Of a stretch of 9,563 nt of DNA, positions 5,585-9,563 are shown piece by piece (positions within the stretch are counted from its first letter, which is position 1; each line of letters starts with the position of its first letter). The notes under the pieces are model-generated. The model was not told the origin of the DNA. It did no database searches and saw only the letters and a program-made list of their open reading frames with translations. A program made the position numbers and the translations under genes. This DNA is from an uncultured Bacteroidales bacterium (lineage in GTDB: Bacteria > Bacteroidota > Bacteroidia > Bacteroidales > Paludibacteraceae): positions 1-9,563 of the forward strand of contig CAIQOG010000364.1 of NCBI GenBank assembly GCA_903873355.1, written 5' to 3'.

Positions 5585-6928
5585 TTACCAACCACTGGTT
5601 GCACCACCGCCTCCGGACATTCCTCCGCCAAAGCTTCCACCACCACTGAAGCCACCGCCTCCTCCACCGCCAAAACCACCACTGCCGCTGAAAATTCCTC
5701 CACCCACAACTCCGCCAAGTAATGGAGCGGCTGAGCGATTCAACCGTGGAATGTTGTGGTTTTCATTTTCTTCATATCCACAGAATTTGCAAACGAAAGT
5801 AGTTCGTTCAGTTCCTGCACTGATATATGTTGGTGCAATAACGGTTCGTTTATCTTTCAAAATCAGGGCTTTTGTTCCACATTTAGGACATTCGGAATAT
5901 ACACTTGGTTTATCTAATGTGAAAATTGCTTCGTTAGCACATTTATCACATACAAACACATCGTAATCAACTGCATGAAGCTGTTCTTCAAATTGTTGCG
6001 AAAGTTTCAGATGTGCATCTTCCTTCTTTTCTGACAATATATGCATAGTTCCTTCACAAACATTGCATGGTATGGGTTTTCTGCGAATTCGAAAAGCTGC
6101 TGCTTTGGAATACAGATTTGCAGGAATTGTTGCAAGAGGTATTGGCAATAATAAAAGAATATAAACTGCATTCGAAAAGAAAAGTATCAGTACGAAACCT
6201 ACAATGGGCAAAATTACTGAAACCATTGTGATTATGCCATTTTTCTGACTTTTAATGACTTTGTATTTTGCAATGTTAGTGGTGAGACGGCTGTCCTTTT
6301 TTATTTTCTGAATAGAATTTGCAACCCAAATCCATGTAAATAATGCAATCAGAATGTAAAATGCAACTGCTATTGGCAATACTTCGTTCCAGGCAATTTG
6401 TTTTTCAGGCACTTCTACCTTTGCCGATTCAGGTTCTTTGCGAATAACAGAACCAATTCGCTGAATGCCGGCAAGTATTCCTGCATCATAATTTCCGGTT
6501 TTAAACTCCGGTATCATAGATTGTATCTGAATTCGTTTGCAGATAGCATCCGGTAAAATACCTTCCAACCCATAACCTGTTTCGAATGTTACTTTTTTCT
6601 GATCGAGGACAAAAAGAACAAGTAATCCATTGTCTTTCTTTGTCTTGCCAATTCCCCACTTTTTGAGCAAGTCGGTGGCAAACGGTTTAATTTCATTCTG
6701 ACCAATGGAATTCAGTACCACCACTGCCACTTCAGCACCGGTTTGCTTTTCGAGCGAATCGAGTGTCACATTGATTTGTTGAACAGTTTCGGCTTTCAGA
6801 ATTCCATCGGGATTGCAAACAAAACCATTATAAGCTGTCTTGGGATTGGGAACAGTCTCAATTGTATATTCTGTAGCGTAACACAGAACCGGAATCAGAA
6901 ATAAAACGAGAAATACCGTTTTTTTCAT
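5585..6928 (-). CDS. TPM domain (YgcG-type) membrane protein with zinc ribbons and Gly-rich tail
   Basis: Envelope protein of 447 residues. The start at 6928 was chosen because MKKTVFLVLFLIPVLCYA is a proper signal peptide, probably cleaved after Ala18; the frame is open further upstream to 6979 but that extension is unlike a signal sequence. A TPM domain covers about 38-160, with GAEVAVVVLNS (64-74) and GLLVLFVLDQKKVTFETGYG (101-120) followed by LEGILPDA. Membrane segments lie at about 183-203 and 231-270. Four CxxC pairs (288/291, 327/330, 347/350, 380/383) suggest two zinc ribbons. The tail, from about 405, is nearly all Gly with Ser and Phe and ends in SGGGGATSGW, typical of the YgcG group. 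lemA follows directly. Some TPM domains are reported as phosphatases, but the substrate here is unknown. It is 102 nt after the FKBP gene, with no perfect TAnnTTTG box in the gap. Confidence 0.9.
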   Translation of the reverse strand: MKKTVFLVLFLIPVLCYATEYTIETVPNPKTAYNGFVCNPDGILKAETVQQINVTLDSLEKQTGAEVAVVVLNSIGQNEIKPFATDLLKKWGIGKTKKDNGLLVLFVLDQKKVTFETGYGLEGILPDAICKRIQIQSMIPEFKTGNYDAGILAGIQRIGSVIRKEPESAKVEVPEKQIAWNEVLPIAVAFYILIALFTWIWVANSIQKIKKDSRLTTNIAKYKVIKSQKNGIITMVSVILPIVGFVLILFFSNAVYILLLLPIPLATIPANLYSKAAAFRIRRKPIPCNVCEGTMHILSEKKEDAHLKLSQQFEEQLHAVDYDVFVCDKCANEAIFTLDKPSVYSECPKCGTKALILKDKRTVIAPTYISAGTERTTFVCKFCGYEENENHNIPRLNRSAAPLLGGVVGGGIFSGSGGFGGGGGGGFSGGGSFGGGMSGGGGATSGW

Positions 6929-7030
6929 GCGTTCATTTTTAGTTATTAGTTTTTGTCGCATGGAACTCGCAATGAACATGGTATTTAGTTAAAACCTTTG
7001 TTTGATGCTCGTTTCATAACAATATTTTGA

Positions 7031-7498
7031 TTAATACATTGAGTCATGAAGTCCTATATTGAAAATCAAAACAGAATGTGGTGGTATCTTTACATTTGTT
7101 GTTGCAGTGTCGTATGCCAATGCACTTGGAACATATAAAATTATTGAATCGCCGGTATGCATTTTTGGCAATATTTCTCTCCAGCCAGCAATAGTGCCGG
7201 ACAAAGTAAGCCCAACGGGACTAACTGCTTTGTCAAAGACATATCCATCAACTAATGTTCCTTTGTATGAAACTAAAATACTACTGGTTGGTTTGGGTTG
7301 TCTGCCATACGGAGATCCATGAAAAACATACCTGTAACAAAGTCCGGTGCTGGTTGTAACAAAGCCGGTATCCAGCTTATGAACTGCATACCACTTTTCA
7401 TTTGTCAGTTTCCAGTCCATGTAAACATTTTCCTGACAGGCTGTAAAAACCAGTGAGGCAATAAAAAGTATAAAAAACCCGATTGAAATTCGTTTCAT
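7031..7498 (-). CDS. FKBP-type peptidyl-prolyl isomerase lipoprotein
   Basis: Likely folds proteins outside the cytoplasm by speeding cis-trans turnover at proline. It has 155 residues. The N-terminus MKRISIGFFILFIASLVFTA ends at lipidation residue Cys21 in lipobox FTAC. After a linker with MDWKLTNEKWY (27-37), the FKBP domain runs from about 72: VSYKGTLVDGYVFDKA (76-91), LSGTIAGWREILPKM (99-113), SALAYD (125-130) and KIPPHSVLIFNIGL (137-150). Tyr78, Asp89, Trp106 and Tyr129 match the drug and proline pocket of FKBP12. The usual AYG is AYD here, a small deviation. It starts 13 nt after the lutB-like stop, so co-transcription is likely. Short FKBP lipoproteins of this layout are common in Bacteroidota. 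Confidence 0.92.
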   Translation of the reverse strand: MKRISIGFFILFIASLVFTACQENVYMDWKLTNEKWYAVHKLDTGFVTTSTGLCYRYVFHGSPYGRQPKPTSSILVSYKGTLVDGYVFDKAVSPVGLTLSGTIAGWREILPKMHTGDSIILYVPSALAYDTATTNVKIPPHSVLIFNIGLHDSMY

Positions 7499-7511
7499 TT
7501 AATTTGAGTGT

Positions 7512-8885
7512 TTATTTGGTTTTGTTTTTATATTGTTGTGAAAATGATTTGTTGGCAAATTTTGGCATTGAACGGTTTGGTCCCCAGCCCATGTAATTAA
7601 ATGGTCGTGTCCCAATGGATTTAAGCGCTCCCGGAACAATATCAAAACCGATACGCTTGGAACTTATCAGCCTGAAGCCTTTCATTAGCATTTTCTCAGC
7701 TTCCGGTCGTAATCCCTGTTCTACTGTTTTCCGGCGGTTTGCCAGTAAAATATCTGTCAGTGGAATTTTCACCGGACAAACTTCCACGCATTTCCCGCAT
7801 AGGGTAGAGGCAAAGCTAAGGTGCGAGAAGTCTTTGAATCCACGCAGAAATGGTGTCAGTACTGAGCCAATCGGACCGCTGTATGTTGTGTCGTAAGTAT
7901 AGCCACCAACTGTTTTGTAAACAGGACAGCCATTCAGACAAGCTCCACAACGTATGCATGAAAGTGATTCGTAGGCTTCATCATCATCGTACACGTTTGT
8001 ACGACCGTTATCCAGCATTATTACCACCATCTTTTCCGGTCCGTCTATCTCGTCTATAGTTCGTGGTCCGCTGAAAATGGTGTTGTATGCTGTAATCTGC
8101 TGACCTGTGCCATGCGCTGCAAGCAATGGGTAAAACAAGCCGAGTTGCTCCAGTTTTGGAATAATTTTCTCAATTCCAGCAATGACAATATGCAACTTTG
8201 GGAAAGCTGTAGACATCAATGCATTTCCTTCGTTCTCGGTAACCGAAACGCCTCCAATATCAGCAATCAGAAAATTAGCTCCGGTTACTCCAACCTGAGC
8301 CGTTGTATATTTTTTTCGAAGTACCTGACGCACATATTCAGTCATTTCTTCAGGAGTACTGTCTATAGGTGTTCCGAATTTTTCGTTAAAAAGCTTTGCA
8401 ATATCTCCTTTCGATTTATGCATAGCAGGTGTCACAATATGGTAAGGGCGCTCACCGGCCACCTGCACAATGAATTCTCCCAGATCAGTCTCAATAGACT
8501 CACAACCAATTCGTTCAGCCGTTTCGTTCAATTCAATTTCCTCAGTGGTCATCGATTTGCTTTTAACCAGCAAACGGGCTTCGTTTTCAATCAGCAGTTT
8601 TTCTATATATTGCGTTGCTTCAGCAGCATCTTTTGCCCATAAAACCTCAACGCCACGTGATTTAATAGCTGTTTCGAACTGAATAAGGTAGTTGTCCCAA
8701 TTGGCCAACACATCACGTTTGATGGCTGCTGCTTGGTTTTTAGCCACTTCTACATTGTTATAACGTGCCATTCCTTTACTCACCGCCACATCGTAGCGTG
8801 AGATATTGAATTTAATCGTATTTCGGTGTTTTACATCGAAAGCGATTGTTTCGGCATCGTGAGTAAATTTATTAGATTGTGACAT
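7512..8885 (-). CDS. lutB: LutB-type iron-sulfur protein (lactate utilisation family)
   Basis: LutB works with LutA and LutC in oxidising L-lactate to pyruvate, passing electrons through iron-sulfur clusters. The call is 457 residues from the ATG at 8885; a TTG one codon earlier is less likely. A LUD domain covers about 60-300, including LVKSKSMTTEEIELN (106-120) and VTGANFLIADIGG (200-212). The ferredoxin part follows: SCIRCGACLNGCPVYKTVGG with Cys310, 313, 316 and 320, then SGPIGSVLTPFL, then LCGKCVEVCPVKIPL with Cys363, 366 and 370. Three cysteines in the second motif is, as I recall, usual for LutB/YkgF. The gene starts 10 nt after the coiled-coil protein gene, and an FKBP gene follows after 13 nt. 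No lutA or lutC is next to it in this window, so the partner proteins and the actual substrate are uncertain. Confidence 0.9.
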   Translation of the reverse strand: MSQSNKFTHDAETIAFDVKHRNTIKFNISRYDVAVSKGMARYNNVEVAKNQAAAIKRDVLANWDNYLIQFETAIKSRGVEVLWAKDAAEATQYIEKLLIENEARLLVKSKSMTTEEIELNETAERIGCESIETDLGEFIVQVAGERPYHIVTPAMHKSKGDIAKLFNEKFGTPIDSTPEEMTEYVRQVLRKKYTTAQVGVTGANFLIADIGGVSVTENEGNALMSTAFPKLHIVIAGIEKIIPKLEQLGLFYPLLAAHGTGQQITAYNTIFSGPRTIDEIDGPEKMVVIMLDNGRTNVYDDDEAYESLSCIRCGACLNGCPVYKTVGGYTYDTTYSGPIGSVLTPFLRGFKDFSHLSFASTLCGKCVEVCPVKIPLTDILLANRRKTVEQGLRPEAEKMLMKGFRLISSKRIGFDIVPGALKSIGTRPFNYMGWGPNRSMPKFANKSFSQQYKNKTK

Positions 8886-8895
8886 CAACTAAAGA

Positions 8896-9563
8896 TTATT
8901 TTTCAAACTGAAACGAAAAACTTCCTATCCGGTAACCATCTACAAAGAAATCTGCTTTGTAAGTTCCTTTAGGCAATATTTCTCCGACTTTCCAATAAAT
9001 TACATCGTTTAATTCTTCACCACTGTATTCAAATTTTTTCATTGAAGAATAAGTGATATTTTTATTCTCAAAACGGAACACATTTCCTTTGGTCAAAACA
9101 TCATCATCCGGTCGGGTAATCCGCAAATATAGGATTTTTTCACCGGGTTGCGATGTAACATTCTTAGTAATTGTATAATTGAACTGCATGGTTGCCGTTT
9201 GTGAGAACCAACCGGTTTTCTTGCCATTGCTGTTAAGTGGCGTCATCCTGAAATTTGTAATTTCAAGAATTGATGCCCTCGTCACGACCTGATTCAGATT
9301 TTCTTTCTCTTTAGAAAGTTGTTGAACAGTCTCAGTGGCTGCTTTAAACTTTTTATGAACTTCCACATTCTCCGTTTTCAGAACTTTATTTACAGTATTC
9401 AGAGAATCTATCTGGTTAACATACTGAATCATCACTTGACGAACCATTGCGAGTTCTTTTCGCAGTTCGGCAATACGTTTGGCATTAGTGGCTTTCGTAA
9501 CACGTAGTTCTTCAAGTAATTGCTGAACTTTAGATTTCTGATCCTGAAGTAATTTCACTAATG
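8896..9563 (-). CDS. Coiled-coil protein of unknown function, 5' end cut by window edge
   Basis: I do not recognise this family. The frame is open right up to base 9563, so the gene probably starts beyond the window. A GTG at 9556-9558 is an internal possibility with 220 residues after it; numbering below uses that codon as 1. Residues 1 to about 92 are charged and heptad-like with many Leu, Glu, Lys and Gln (for example RIAELRKELAMVRQ), a probable coiled coil. From about 97 to 220 the sequence looks all-beta, with LEITNFRMTPLNSNGKKTGW, ILYLRITRPDDDVLTKG and a final GTYKADFFVDGYRIGSFSF, somewhat like an Ig-like or carbohydrate-binding sandwich. There are no cysteines. The lutB-like gene follows after 10 nt, so the two are likely in one operon. 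An envelope location is plausible, but any signal or membrane segment would be off the edge. Confidence 0.8.
   Translation of the reverse strand, partial: LVKLLQDQKSKVQQLLEELRVTKATNAKRIAELRKELAMVRQVMIQYVNQIDSLNTVNKVLKTENVEVHKKFKAATETVQQLSKEKENLNQVVTRASILEITNFRMTPLNSNGKKTGWFSQTATMQFNYTITKNVTSQPGEKILYLRITRPDDDVLTKGNVFRFENKNITYSSMKKFEYSGEELNDVIYWKVGEILPKGTYKADFFVDGYRIGSFSFQFEK

Noticed and set aside
6929..6979. Upstream extension of the TPM protein start to 6979
   Set aside because: The extra 17 residues would precede the MKKTVFLVLFLIPV signal peptide and are polar and unlike an export signal. The ATG at 6928 is better.
8112..8642. 176-codon open frame on the plus strand opposite the lutB-like gene
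   Set aside because: It lies wholly opposite a well-supported gene with intact LUD and iron-sulfur motifs. Its translation is rich in Ser, Phe, Cys and Asn with no recognisable domain, as expected of an antisense shadow.
8886..8888. TTG as the lutB start, one codon before the ATG
   Set aside because: An ATG follows immediately, and no ribosome-binding sequence favours the TTG.
9556..9558. GTG as the true start of the coiled-coil protein
   Set aside because: The frame stays open through the last codon of the window, and the coiled coil seems already under way at this point, so the real start is probably beyond the edge. Not disproved.

Overview
The window looks like ordinary chromosome from a low-GC member of the Bacteroidota, probably the order Bacteroidales. 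Three things point there. Five gene starts are preceded by the Bacteroidota -7 promoter element TAnnTTTG instead of a sigma-70 TATAAT box. Start codons lack clear Shine-Dalgarno sequences and follow AT-rich leaders. The gene content fits: short lipoproteins, a lipoprotein FKBP-type isomerase, a LemA/TPM pair and an LDH-like malate dehydrogenase. No mobile element, phage gene, CRISPR array, tRNA or rRNA was seen.

Left part (1-2165). The 5' end of phosphoglycerate kinase (pgk, minus strand) is divergent from malate dehydrogenase (mdh, plus strand). They share a 269-bp control region with a -7 element for each gene and a perfect 10-bp inverted repeat just upstream of the mdh -7 box. mdh ends in a strong terminator. 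A PerR-type Fur-family regulator follows; its promoter overlaps a near-perfect palindrome, and it ends in its own perfect hairpin terminator.

Middle (2166-4900). A membrane-anchored family 2 glycosyltransferase stands alone on the plus strand and runs tail-to-tail, 7 bp apart, into a two-gene minus-strand unit. That unit is a YghZ/Gpr-type aldo/keto reductase followed by a small lipoprotein with a Rieske-like but altered metal-ligand pattern. Its likely promoter overlaps an 11-bp stem with one bulged base.

Right part (4907-9563). Five genes run on the minus strand in the order: coiled-coil protein (cut by the window edge), lutB-like iron-sulfur protein, FKBP-type isomerase lipoprotein, TPM/YgcG-type membrane protein with two zinc ribbons and a glycine-rich tail, and lemA. 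The first three are 10-13 nt apart and are probably one operon. TPM and lemA follow after gaps of about 100 and 72 nt with no promoter recognised, and may belong to it. Several products are predicted to act at the cell envelope.

I found no clearly new biological system. The items most worth a second look are the altered Rieske-like lipoprotein, the envelope cluster around TPM/LemA, and the palindromes at the mdh and perR promoters. All functional calls are from reading the sequence by eye; no database search was run.
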